Assembly (NCBI GenBank): GCA_030746295.1
Contig: JASLMY010000004.1
Location: 1 to 64,000 of the forward strand
Reading direction: 5' to 3'
Origin: Alphaproteobacteria bacterium
Lineage (GTDB): Bacteria > Pseudomonadota > Alphaproteobacteria > GCA-2731375
Length of the DNA: 64,000 nucleotides
Under the pieces are notes generated by a model. That model searched no databases and was not told the origin of the DNA. It saw nothing but the letters and a program-made list of their open reading frames with translations. Of this stretch, positions 9,032-17,658 are shown in pieces. The first letter of the stretch is position 1; every line of letters begins with the position of its first letter. A program made the translations under genes and the position numbers.

Positions 9032-10000
9032 TCATGCCGCCGTCACCACCAGCGTGGTACCGACGCTGGAGGGCACATAGGACTCCGGCATCTCGTTCGC
9101 CAAGTGGTGGATCGCCTTCCAGCCGGTGCAATGGCCCGCCATCACGCATTTCGGTCCGATCGCCTTCAGCTCGGCCACGGTCTCGTCGATGATCGGCTCG
9201 AACAGGCTGCCGGTCAGGTGCAGCCCGCCCAAAAGTGCGTGGACGGTGTCGACGCCGGTCAGCTTCTGGGCGTAGCGAATGGTGTTGATGGCGCCGGCGT
9301 GGCAGCAGCCGGTGACCACCACCAGGCCCTTACCCTTGACGTTTACGACCAGCGCTTGATCGTCTTTCAGGTCCGGGTCCGGCTCCCAGGCGCCGTCGAC
9401 CTCGGCCTTGTGCGGCGGGAAGCCGCGCTCGAAGCCGCTGGTGCGCGCGATCTCGCCCGTCGCCAGGACCGTGCCGCCCAGCAGGTAGGTGGGCCCGCGG
9501 CCCTCGACGAACGAGATGCCCCGCGCCTCCAGCCACTGCCGGTCCATGTTGGGCATGTGGCGGGTGTTGCCGTCGGGTAGGTCGGTACGGCGCTTGCGGA
9601 AGGCATCGGGGTGCAAATGGATCGGGATCTGCCAGTCATCCAGCCGCTCGACGAGGCCGATCAGGCCCTGGGTGTGGTCGACATGGCCGTGGCTCAACAC
9701 CATGCACTCGAAGTCCTCTGGCGCGAGGCCCAGCATGTCCATGTTGTGGATCAGGCCGTGCGTGGTCATGCCGGCGTCGAACAGCATTCGTCGCGCGCTG
9801 CCGCCAGCATGGGCCGTGACCATCGCCGAGAAGCCGTGCTCGGCAATCAGCGCCGGGCGCTGGCCCCAGGGCTCGGCCGTCGACAGTTGCGCGCGCCTGA
9901 CCTCGTCGGTGCTGGCCAGAAAGACGTCGATCGAGTTGTCCAGCAGGATCGTCACCTCGACCCGGTCGACCGGCTGCTGCGATGTGGCGGTGAGGCTCAT
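9032..10000 (-). CDS. MBL-fold metallohydrolase (COG1237-like)
   Basis: A 322-residue metallo-beta-lactamase-fold protein. The metal motif HGHVDH is at residues 104-109, and a later block VVTGCCHAGAINTI resembles the GCxHAG signature of the COG1237 group (dihydropteroate/RFA-P synthase-related MBL proteins). It has no signal peptide, so it is cytoplasmic. Its start overlaps the stop of the upstream oxygenase by 4 bases (ATGA), so the two are translationally coupled. The substrate is unknown; it may act on the product of the neighbouring 2-oxoglutarate-type oxygenase. Confidence 0.82.
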   Translation of the reverse strand: MSLTATSQQPVDRVEVTILLDNSIDVFLASTDEVRRAQLSTAEPWGQRPALIAEHGFSAMVTAHAGGSARRMLFDAGMTTHGLIHNMDMLGLAPEDFECMVLSHGHVDHTQGLIGLVERLDDWQIPIHLHPDAFRKRRTDLPDGNTRHMPNMDRQWLEARGISFVEGRGPTYLLGGTVLATGEIARTSGFERGFPPHKAEVDGAWEPDPDLKDDQALVVNVKGKGLVVVTGCCHAGAINTIRYAQKLTGVDTVHALLGGLHLTGSLFEPIIDETVAELKAIGPKCVMAGHCTGWKAIHHLANEMPESYVPSSVGTTLVVTAA

Positions 10001-11019
10001 GACCCTGCTCCTCCGGCCGGCTGCTCTCGCGCGGCGCTGCCGACGCCGACCCGGTCGGGATAGTTGGCGTCGAGGCGCTTGGCGAAATAGTCGCCGTAGC
10101 GGATCGGCGCGTGCTTCGCCGGCCGTGCCCGGTCGACGAAGCCGTCGAGGCAGCGGACCACGGTCTCGACGTTGGGGTCGAAGAACATGCCGATGGAATA
10201 GCGCTCGCGCGGGGGCGATCTGTTGATCACCCTGTGAGGCGTCGAATTGAAGACATCGTTGGTCCAGCGCGCCAGGATGTCGCCGACGTTGACGACGAAG
10301 GTGCCCGGGATCGGTGGCGCCGCGAACCAGCCGCCGTCGACCCGCTGCACCTCCAGGCCGCCGACCGCGTCCTGGGCCAGGATGGTAAGGAATCCGTAGT
10401 CGGTATGCGGATGGATGCCGAAAAGTTCCTCCGACCCGTCCGCCGCCATCGGTGGATAGTGGATGAGGCGCAGCGTCGTCGAGGGTGGGTCGAAGAAGCC
10501 ATCGAAGAAGTCCGCCGGCTCGCCGACCGCCAACGCCACCGCCGGCAGCAGGCCGAGGCCGAGCGACGTCAGCGCCGCGTCATAGCGGCCGACGACGTCG
10601 CGAAAACCGGCGTCGTCCGGCCACTGGTTCGGTCCCGCCAGTTCCTGCGCCAGATAGCCGGGTTCGTCGGCCGGGACCTCGTGGCGAAGGAAGAATGATT
10701 CCAGTTGGTTCGCATGTCGGGCCGGCGCGAAGCGGGCCGAGGAGACCAGGGTCGAGGTGGCGAAGGGTTGGTAGCCGCGGTGCCACTGGTTGAGCTTGAT
10801 TTCCAGCTTTTCGGCCAAGGGCCGGGCGTGAAACCGGCGATTTTGCTCGAAGGCCTCGGCGACCAAGTCCTCCGACACGCCGTGGCCCGAAATGTAGAAA
10901 AAGCCGCTGTCGAGGCAGGCGCGACGGATCTCGGCGGCGACTTCTTGGGCGGCCGCCGGCCGGCCGGCGAGCAATCCGCCGACGTCGATCACGGGTATCT
11001 CGTGATCCCGGTCCGTCAT
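9997..11019 (-). CDS. isopenicillin-N-synthase-like 2-oxoglutarate/Fe(II) oxygenase
   Basis: A 340-residue non-haem iron oxygenase. The iron ligands are His205 and Asp207 in HPHTDYG and His262 in HRVIN. The co-substrate-binding RxS motif is Arg273-Tyr-Ser275. The N-terminal EIPVIDVGGL is the typical DIOX_N start. It is the first gene of a two-gene leftward unit with the MBL hydrolase, overlapping it by 4 bases. Family members oxidise plant hormones, flavonoids, ethylene precursors or small acids, so no substrate can be assigned. The start ATG at 11019 fits the family N-terminus. Confidence 0.9.
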   Translation of the reverse strand: MTDRDHEIPVIDVGGLLAGRPAAAQEVAAEIRRACLDSGFFYISGHGVSEDLVAEAFEQNRRFHARPLAEKLEIKLNQWHRGYQPFATSTLVSSARFAPARHANQLESFFLRHEVPADEPGYLAQELAGPNQWPDDAGFRDVVGRYDAALTSLGLGLLPAVALAVGEPADFFDGFFDPPSTTLRLIHYPPMAADGSEELFGIHPHTDYGFLTILAQDAVGGLEVQRVDGGWFAAPPIPGTFVVNVGDILARWTNDVFNSTPHRVINRSPPRERYSIGMFFDPNVETVVRCLDGFVDRARPAKHAPIRYGDYFAKRLDANYPDRVGVGSAAREQPAGGAGS

Positions 11020-11176
11020 CGATGCTCCCCCATGTGCTCCGCTACCCCACGCTCTCTCTTCCCGTTGGAAGGATTGTGAAGTCTAAACGATCGGTGTCGC
11101 GCGTGCCATTGGACCTGACGGTGCCGGCGTGATTAGGTCGTGCGGGGATTTGTATCGATGACGTTGATCACGCCAC

Positions 11177-12091
11177 ATGACTAGAACGCAGGCCCACGGG
11201 GCCGGGCCGGCGCCGACCTCGGGCGCCTTGCGCGGAATCGGCTGGATGCTGCTGGCGGGCGGCTGCTTCGTCGTCGTGACCGGCATCGTCCGCCACCTCG
11301 GCACCGACATGAACCCGGTGCAGGCGGCTTTCATCCGCTACGCCTTCGGCTTCGCTTTCCTGGCGCCGGTCTGGCTGCGTTTCCTTCGGGCACCGCCGCC
11401 GCTGTCCCGCGTTGGGGTCCATGCCATCCGCGGCCTCGTGCACGGCCTCGGCGTCATGCTCTGGTTCTTCGCCATGACGCGGATACCGATCGCGCAGGTG
11501 ACGGCGCTCGGCTTCACGGCACCGATATTCACCACTATCGGCGCCGCCATCTTCCTCGGCGAGACCTTTCGCCTCAGGCGCTTCGTCGCCGTCCTCCTGG
11601 GCTTCGCCGGCACCCTGGTGATCCTGAAGCCCGGGATCGACGTGGTCGACATCGGCGCCGTGGCGCAGCTCTCGGCGGCACCGCTTTTCGCCGTCTCGCT
11701 GCTGATCGCCAAGAAGCTGACGGAAACCGAGTCGCCGACGACGATCGTCGCGTACTTGAGCATCTTCGTCACCCTGGCGCTGTTGCCGCCGGCGCTCTAT
11801 GTCTGGCGGGCGCCGACGCTGGAGGAGCTGGCCTGGCTCTTCGTCACCGCACTGTCGGCAACGCTGGGCCATGTCTGCATGACGCGGGCCTTCCGGGCGA
11901 CCGAGATCACCGTCACCCAGCCGGTCTCGTTCCTGCAGCTCGTCTGGGCGACCTTGCTCGGCCTCTATCTCTTCGGCGAACAGCCGGACGCCTGGACCTG
12001 GGCCGGTGGCGCCATCATCGTCGGCAGTGCGACCTACATCGCCCATCGCGAGGCGCGCCAGCGCCGTCTGCCGCGATCGGTCGGCGGATAG
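11177..12091 (+). CDS. EamA/DMT-family transporter
   Basis: A 304-residue integral membrane protein with two EamA repeats and about ten hydrophobic helices. The first repeat begins at LRGIGWMLLAGGCFVVV and the second at about residue 160 (AAPLFAVSLLIAKK). Typical drug/metabolite transporter blocks are present, such as MTRIPIAQVTALGFTAPIF and EQPDAWTWAGGAIIVGS. It is a single gene, divergent from the oxygenase/MBL pair with a 157-base gap. The substrate is unknown, probably export of a metabolite or amino acid. Confidence 0.9.
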   Translation: MTRTQAHGAGPAPTSGALRGIGWMLLAGGCFVVVTGIVRHLGTDMNPVQAAFIRYAFGFAFLAPVWLRFLRAPPPLSRVGVHAIRGLVHGLGVMLWFFAMTRIPIAQVTALGFTAPIFTTIGAAIFLGETFRLRRFVAVLLGFAGTLVILKPGIDVVDIGAVAQLSAAPLFAVSLLIAKKLTETESPTTIVAYLSIFVTLALLPPALYVWRAPTLEELAWLFVTALSATLGHVCMTRAFRATEITVTQPVSFLQLVWATLLGLYLFGEQPDAWTWAGGAIIVGSATYIAHREARQRRLPRSVGG

Positions 12092-12162
12092 CGCGTCATC
12101 GGCGACGAATATGTGCTGTGACGTCTGTTACTACGCTTTCCGAGCGGTGAGCCTATGTTTGG

Positions 12163-12420
12163 ATGGCTATGATCCTTGGAAACTCAAAACCTCGGCGCTG
12201 GCACGCCCTCCTCGGAAGCGAGGTCCGTCGCGAAGCTGCGGATGCATGCGGCGCTGTCCTCGGCGTCTCGGTTGTGCTGGTCATGAGCATACTGTCGGCG
12301 AGCGAAGGATCGTTCCGGCTCGCCGCCGTGTTGTTCGGCCTTGCCACGCTGCTTCTTCTGTTTGCTGGCCGCCAGGTGTCGCACTGGAGAAAGCTCCGGC
12401 ATCTGGTGCGCAACACCTAG
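12163..12420 (+). CDS. small predicted membrane protein
   Basis: An 85-residue protein of no recognised family. After a charged N-terminus (NSKPRRWHALLGSEVRRE) come two hydrophobic segments separated by SASEGSF, at about residues 30-46 and 53-68, ending in a basic tail. A helical hairpin in the inner membrane is likely. The gene lies 71 bases after the transporter on the same strand and has no strong ribosome site. It is more likely real than the opposite-strand frames because of its clean two-helix pattern. Confidence 0.5.
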   Translation: MAMILGNSKPRRWHALLGSEVRREAADACGAVLGVSVVLVMSILSASEGSFRLAAVLFGLATLLLLFAGRQVSHWRKLRHLVRNT

Positions 12421-12616
12421 CGCCTACCGTCGCGAGCCTCTGTCGGTGTCTGCCCTAGCAGGCCTGCGCTAGCACCTCCCCGCCGTCGTCGGCCGCGTCA
12501 TTTGCGATTACCATCTCAGCCGAAGTAGCCTTGTGGCAGCGCCACGAAGGCCAGCGGCCTGTCCGCGCGCCCGTCCCTGGCCTGTCGGCTGGTATGCGAT
12601 TCGAAACGGTGAGTTC

Positions 12617-13777
12617 ATGTCCGCAATGAAGCATCAGCACGATCGCGCGGCGGAAGGGCCGACGCCTTTCGAGCGGGCCGGGCGCCAGCCGCTGATGCTG
12701 GGCCTCTTCCTGCCGCACCAGGAAGGCGCCTGGAGCCCGTCGACGGCACCGCGCCAGACCTCGTGGACCTTCGACTACAACGTCAAGTGCGCCGTCGCGG
12801 CGGACGAGCTCGGCTTCGACCTCGTCTTCGCCCTCGCCCAATGGCTCGGCAAGGGCGGTTATGGCGGCGAGATAAATTTCCGCGAGAACACGCTCGACCC
12901 CTTCATCGCCTCGGCCGGCCTGGCGCCCTTGACCAAGAACGTGCTGCTGATCGCCACGGTGCACATCCTCTACGGCTGGCACCCGCTGCACATCGCCAAG
13001 TACGGCGCCGTCATCGACCATATGAGCGGTGGTCGTTGGGGCCTGAACGTCGTCACCGGCTACAAGGAGAGCGAGTTCCGCATGTTCGGGCTGGAGCCGA
13101 TCGCGCACGACCTGCGCTACGAGATGGCCACGGAATTCACCACCGTCATGCAGCGGCTCTGGTCGGAGGACGACGAGTTGACCTTCGAGGGCCGCTGGTG
13201 GCGGACCCAGAATGCCTTCGTGGCACCGAAGCCGGTGCACCGGCGCGTGGTGATGGTCAACGCGGCCTCCTCACCCGCCGGCATCGACTATGCAACGAGC
13301 TTCTCCGACATCATCTTCGTCACCAGCCCGGCAGGCGCCGACCCGGCGGCAGCGGTCGAGTCGCTGCCGGCCCACACGAGCCGCATCCGCGAGGCGGCGC
13401 GGGCCAAGGGCCGCGAGATCAAGATCGTTATCAACCCACACGTCATCTGCCGCGAGACCGAGGCGGAGGCCCGGGCGCAATATCAAGCAATCTTGGACGG
13501 GCGCGACGAGGTCGCGCTTGCGAACTTCGCCGCCGCATTCATGGGCGGCGACCAGGCCTCCTGGCGGGGCCATGAGAAGAACCATTGGGCGGTCGGCGGC
13601 AACGTCCACCTGGTCGGTAGCCCTGAGCAGGTCGTCGATTGGTTCGCCAAGCTGAAAGCGGCCGGCTGCGACGGCGTGCAAATCAACTTCTACGACTTCC
13701 TGCCCGAGCTCGCCTTCTTCGGCGAGCGGGTGATGCCGCTTATGCGCGAAGCCGGGCTCCGGATCGACCAGGTCTAG
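12617..13777 (+). CDS. LLM-class flavin-dependent monooxygenase (RutA/SfnG-like)
   Basis: A 386-residue bacterial-luciferase-like TIM-barrel enzyme using FMNH2 and O2. Motifs such as GGRWGLNVVTGYKESEF match the RutA/SfnG/alkanesulfonate-monooxygenase branch; WHPLHIAKYGAVIDHM is a family core strand. I used the ATG at 12617 (MSAMKHQHDR); longer upstream sequence is Pro/Arg-rich and non-family. Only a weak ribosome site is visible. It is followed by HyuA and HyuB on the same strand, so it may open a heterocycle or oxidise a sulfur or nitrogen compound before hydrolysis by those enzymes. Confidence 0.88.
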   Translation: MSAMKHQHDRAAEGPTPFERAGRQPLMLGLFLPHQEGAWSPSTAPRQTSWTFDYNVKCAVAADELGFDLVFALAQWLGKGGYGGEINFRENTLDPFIASAGLAPLTKNVLLIATVHILYGWHPLHIAKYGAVIDHMSGGRWGLNVVTGYKESEFRMFGLEPIAHDLRYEMATEFTTVMQRLWSEDDELTFEGRWWRTQNAFVAPKPVHRRVVMVNAASSPAGIDYATSFSDIIFVTSPAGADPAAAVESLPAHTSRIREAARAKGREIKIVINPHVICRETEAEARAQYQAILDGRDEVALANFAAAFMGGDQASWRGHEKNHWAVGGNVHLVGSPEQVVDWFAKLKAAGCDGVQINFYDFLPELAFFGERVMPLMREAGLRIDQV

Positions 13778-13853
13778 GGGCCGGCTGTATCTCGGCCCGC
13801 CGCCGCGTATGATGGCGCTTTCCGGCGGCAGCGGGGGGTTTGGCCCGGAGGCG

Positions 13854-15935
13854 ATGGCGAAGCGATACCGGCTCGGCTGCGACATCGGCGGCACCTTCAC
13901 CGACTTCGTCCTGCTCGACGAGGCGACGGGCGAGATGCGGGTGGAGAAGTGTCTGACGACACCGGCCGACCCCTCGACCGGCGTGATGAACGGTGTCGGC
14001 CTGCTGGACGAGCGCGTGCCGGGGTTTCTGGCCGAGACGCTGCAGGTCCTTCACGGCACCACCCTCGTCATCAACGCGGTGCTGGAGCGCAAGGGTGCGA
14101 AGACGGCGCTGATCACGACCGAGGGTTTCCGCGACGTCCTCGAGATCGCGAGCGAGCGGCGCTACGACCTTTACGATTTGCAGCAGCAATACCCCGCACC
14201 CCTGGTGCCGCGCTACCTGCGGCGTGGACTCGAGGAACGGCTACGCAGCGACGGCCTGGTGTTGACGCCGCTCGACACGGACGGGCTCGACGCCATCGCG
14301 GCCGACTTTGCCAGCGAAAGCGTCGAAGCGGTGGCGGTCTGCCTGCTGCACAGCTATCGCAGCCCCGCCCACGAGCAGGCGGTCGAAAAGCGCCTCGGCG
14401 AGTTGCTGCCGGGGATCTCTGTCTCGATCTCCTCGGACGTCCTACCGGAGATCAACGAATACGCCCGCACTTCGACCACCGTCGTCAACGCCTATACCAA
14501 GCCTTTGATGGCCCGCTATCTCGCCTCCCTCGAGGACCGGCTCGCGGTCGCCGAATTGGAGGGGCAGCTCTTGATCATGCTGTCGAGCGGTGGCGTCGCC
14601 TCGGTCGAGACCGCTTCTCGCTATCCGGTCCGCGTCATCGAGTCGGGGCCCGTCGGCGGCGTCATCGTCAGCCAGCACATCAAGAATCTGGCCGGGATCG
14701 ACGCCGCCTTCTCCTTCGACATGGGCGGCACCACGGCCAAGCTCTGCCTCTTGGAGGGTGACGAGCCGCATCGCGCCACCGAGTACGAGGTCGCCCGCGT
14801 GCACCGCTTCAAGGCCGGCAGCGGCATTCCGATCAAGGTGCCCTGCGTCGACCTCTTGGAGATCGGCGCCGGCGGCGGCAGTATCGCCGAGATCAACCCG
14901 CTCGGCCTGCTGCAAGTCGGGCCGGAGAGCGCCGGTGCCGCACCGGGTCCGGCCTGTTATGGCCAGGGCGGCGAGCGGCCGACGGTGACGGATGCCGATC
15001 TCGTCCTTGGCTTCCTGAACGAAGACTACTTCCTCGGCGGCACGATGGATTTGGACCGGCAAGCGAGCCGAGACGCGATCGGGCATCGGGTGGCTGAGCC
15101 GCTCGGCCTCGACATCGAGCGTGCCGCCTGGGGGATTCACGACTCGGTCAACGAGAGCATGGCCTCGGCGACCAAGATGTACGCCGCCGAGCGCGGCGTC
15201 GATTGCGCCAGCCTGGCGTTGGTCGCATCGGGCGGGGCCGGGCCCGTGCACTGCTATGGTCTGGCGCGGAAGCTCGGTATCCGCGAGATCGTCGTGCCGC
15301 CGGCCGTCGGTGTCGCCTCGGCGATCGGCTTCTTGGCCGCGCCGGTCTCCTATGACCTGGTGCGGACCCACAAGACACCGCTCGCCAGCGCCGACTTGGC
15401 CGAGATCGACGCCCGCTTCGAGGCGATGCGTCGCGAGGCAGTCGACACCCTGGCCCGGGCCGGCGAGCCGGCGGTGGCGGCCGTCGAGCGCTCTTTCGAC
15501 ATCCGCTATGTGGGCCAGGGCTACGAGATCAACGTTGCCGTTGGGACCGATGCCGTCGCGGCGGTCGGCCGCGAGCGCCTGCTGGACCGCTTCAAAGAGA
15601 CCTACGAGGCCCTCTTCGGCCGTGCCTTCCCCGAGAACGAGTTCGAGATCGTGAACCTTCGCCTGATCGCCCGAGGCCCGAGACCGGAGAGCCCGCTACG
15701 CCCGCGAGAGGCCGTCGGCGGCACGGCGCTCAAGGGATCGCGCCCAGCCTATTGTCCTCAGGCGCAGGCCTTCGTCGCGCATGCGGTCTACGACCGCTAC
15801 GCCCTGGCGCCGGGGGCGACGTTCGCCGGCCCCGCGATCGTCGAAGAGCGGGAATCGACCTCCATCGTCGGCACCGGCGCCCGCGCCCGGGTCGACGATC
15901 TGGGGCTCTTGAGAATCCAGATGAGCGAGGCCTGA
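13854..15935 (+). CDS. hyuA: hydantoinase/oxoprolinase family protein, A subunit (ATP-binding)
   Basis: The 693-residue ASKHA-fold subunit uses ATP to activate a lactam or hydantoin ring for hydrolysis. DIGGTFTDFVLLD at the N-terminus is the phosphate-binding signature. HGTTLVINAVLERKGAKTALI, DMGGTTAKLCL and GAGGGSIAEI are further conserved blocks. The ATG at 13854 (MAKRYRLGCDIGG) was chosen because the upstream extension is low-complexity; GGAGG lies only 2 bases before it. HyuB starts 5 bases after the stop. Related enzymes act on hydantoins, 5-oxoproline, acetone or acetophenone, and the substrate here is not determined. Confidence 0.92.
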   Translation: MAKRYRLGCDIGGTFTDFVLLDEATGEMRVEKCLTTPADPSTGVMNGVGLLDERVPGFLAETLQVLHGTTLVINAVLERKGAKTALITTEGFRDVLEIASERRYDLYDLQQQYPAPLVPRYLRRGLEERLRSDGLVLTPLDTDGLDAIAADFASESVEAVAVCLLHSYRSPAHEQAVEKRLGELLPGISVSISSDVLPEINEYARTSTTVVNAYTKPLMARYLASLEDRLAVAELEGQLLIMLSSGGVASVETASRYPVRVIESGPVGGVIVSQHIKNLAGIDAAFSFDMGGTTAKLCLLEGDEPHRATEYEVARVHRFKAGSGIPIKVPCVDLLEIGAGGGSIAEINPLGLLQVGPESAGAAPGPACYGQGGERPTVTDADLVLGFLNEDYFLGGTMDLDRQASRDAIGHRVAEPLGLDIERAAWGIHDSVNESMASATKMYAAERGVDCASLALVASGGAGPVHCYGLARKLGIREIVVPPAVGVASAIGFLAAPVSYDLVRTHKTPLASADLAEIDARFEAMRREAVDTLARAGEPAVAAVERSFDIRYVGQGYEINVAVGTDAVAAVGRERLLDRFKETYEALFGRAFPENEFEIVNLRLIARGPRPESPLRPREAVGGTALKGSRPAYCPQAQAFVAHAVYDRYALAPGATFAGPAIVEERESTSIVGTGARARVDDLGLLRIQMSEA

Positions 15936-15940
15936 GGACG

Positions 15941-17611
15941 ATGGCAAGCACCTTCGATTCCCTGGAGCTGGAGATCGCCTGGTCGCGCATCGCCTCCATC
16001 GCCGAGGAAGCGGACGCCAACGTCATGCGCACGGCCTTCTCCAGCATCATCCGCGATTCCCACGATTATTCCTGCGCCATCTACGATGCGCGCGGCAATC
16101 TCTTGTCGCAGCCGAACTTCGTCACGCCGGGGCACATGGGCGGCATGTCGGCGGCGATGAAGACGCTGACCCGGCACTTCGCTTACGAGGACCTCAGGGA
16201 CGGTGACATGATCGTCACCAACGACCCCTGGATCATGTCCGGCCACCTGCCCGACATACTGGTGACCGCACCCGTCTTCCACCGCTCGCGGCTGGTAGCC
16301 TTCGCGGCCTGCGTCTTCCATCACCAGGACATCGGCGGCCATCTCGGCATCGACAACCGCGAGGTCTACGAGGAGGGCCTGCAGATCCCGCCCTGCCTGC
16401 TCTACCGCGCGGGCCGGGAGAACGAGGAGCTGTTCCGCGTCATCGGCCAGAACGTCCGCGTGCCGGACCTCGTCGTCAACGATCTGCGCTCGCAGGTGGC
16501 GACCGTGCATTTCACCGGCGGCCGCATCCGCGCCTTCCTCGAGGAGATGGGCCTCGACGGCCTGGAGCCGCTGGCCGACGAGATTTACGACCGCACCGAG
16601 GCAGCACTCAGGCGCGGCATCGCCGAGATTCCCGACGGCACTTATCGCTCGGAATGCTTGGTCGAGGGCGGCGAGGGCGAGGCCAAGATCGGCCTGAAGC
16701 TCCGGCTCGATGTGCAAGACGGCGCCATCCTCGCAGACTTCTCCGGGACGGAGCCCCAAGTCGACAAGGGCATCAACTGTGTCTTCAACTACACGCTGGC
16801 CTATTGCGTCTTCGCACTGAAGAGCATTGCCGCCCCATTCGTGCCCTCGAACGCCGGCACCATGCGACCCTTCACGGTCGCGGCGCCGGACGGCTCGATC
16901 CTGAACGCGCGACGGCCCGCCGCCGTGGTCGGACGCACCTCGATCGGGCAATACATCCCCGAGCTCGTGTTCCGGGCCTTGGCCACGGCGGTGCCCGAGC
17001 GCGTCATCGCCGAGAGCGGCTCGCTGCCGCTGTGGTGGCTGACGCTGTCGGGCCGGCGGCGAGACGGGCGGGCCTTCGTGATCGGGCCGATGTTCTCCGG
17101 CGGCCTCGGCGCCCGCAGCAGCGCCGACGGCGTCTCGGCGCTGACCTTTCCGGCCAACATCAAGAACAACCCCGTCGAGATGATCGAAAGCGACAGCCCG
17201 CTTCTGGTCGAGCGACGCGAGCTCGTCCCCGACTCGGCTGGCCCCGGCCGTCATCGCGGCGGCTTCGGCCAGGAGTTCGTCTTGGTCGTACCCGAGGACG
17301 AGACGGCACCGGACGGCGCGGTGGTGAATTTCCTGCTGGCCGGTCGGATGCAGGACGGAGCCAAGGGGCTCGCCGGCGGCGGCGAAGGCGTTGCCGGCTC
17401 GGTCACCGTCAATGGCCGCTCGATCGGCTGGGGAAAGCCGCACCTCCTACAGCCGGGCGACCGCGTCGCCTACCGTACCGCCGGCGGTGGCGGCTATGGC
17501 GATCCCCGCGAGCGCGAGCCTGTCCTGGTCGCGCGCGAGCTCAGGGACGGTCTGATCTCTCCCGGCCTAGCGAAATCGGTCTACGGGCGCGAGCCCGGAA
17601 CCGAGTTCTGA
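15941..17611 (+). CDS. hyuB: hydantoinase B/oxoprolinase family protein, B subunit
   Basis: The 556-residue partner of HyuA, carrying the metal site and completing ring hydrolysis. Family blocks include NVMRTAFSSIIRDSHDYSC, VTPGHMGGMSAAM, IVTNDPWIMSGHLPDI and the C-terminal GGGGYGDPR. The ATG at 15941 is five bases after the HyuA stop, preceded by GAGGACG. It is the last gene of the LLM monooxygenase-HyuA-HyuB unit and ends 48 bases before the convergent histidine kinase, with no clear terminator between. Family assignment is secure; the substrate is open. Confidence 0.93.
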   Translation: MASTFDSLELEIAWSRIASIAEEADANVMRTAFSSIIRDSHDYSCAIYDARGNLLSQPNFVTPGHMGGMSAAMKTLTRHFAYEDLRDGDMIVTNDPWIMSGHLPDILVTAPVFHRSRLVAFAACVFHHQDIGGHLGIDNREVYEEGLQIPPCLLYRAGRENEELFRVIGQNVRVPDLVVNDLRSQVATVHFTGGRIRAFLEEMGLDGLEPLADEIYDRTEAALRRGIAEIPDGTYRSECLVEGGEGEAKIGLKLRLDVQDGAILADFSGTEPQVDKGINCVFNYTLAYCVFALKSIAAPFVPSNAGTMRPFTVAAPDGSILNARRPAAVVGRTSIGQYIPELVFRALATAVPERVIAESGSLPLWWLTLSGRRRDGRAFVIGPMFSGGLGARSSADGVSALTFPANIKNNPVEMIESDSPLLVERRELVPDSAGPGRHRGGFGQEFVLVVPEDETAPDGAVVNFLLAGRMQDGAKGLAGGGEGVAGSVTVNGRSIGWGKPHLLQPGDRVAYRTAGGGGYGDPREREPVLVARELRDGLISPGLAKSVYGREPGTEF

Positions 17612-17658
17612 GGCGGGCGATGCCGGCTCCGAAACGGACAGCGGCCGCCGCCTAGGCA

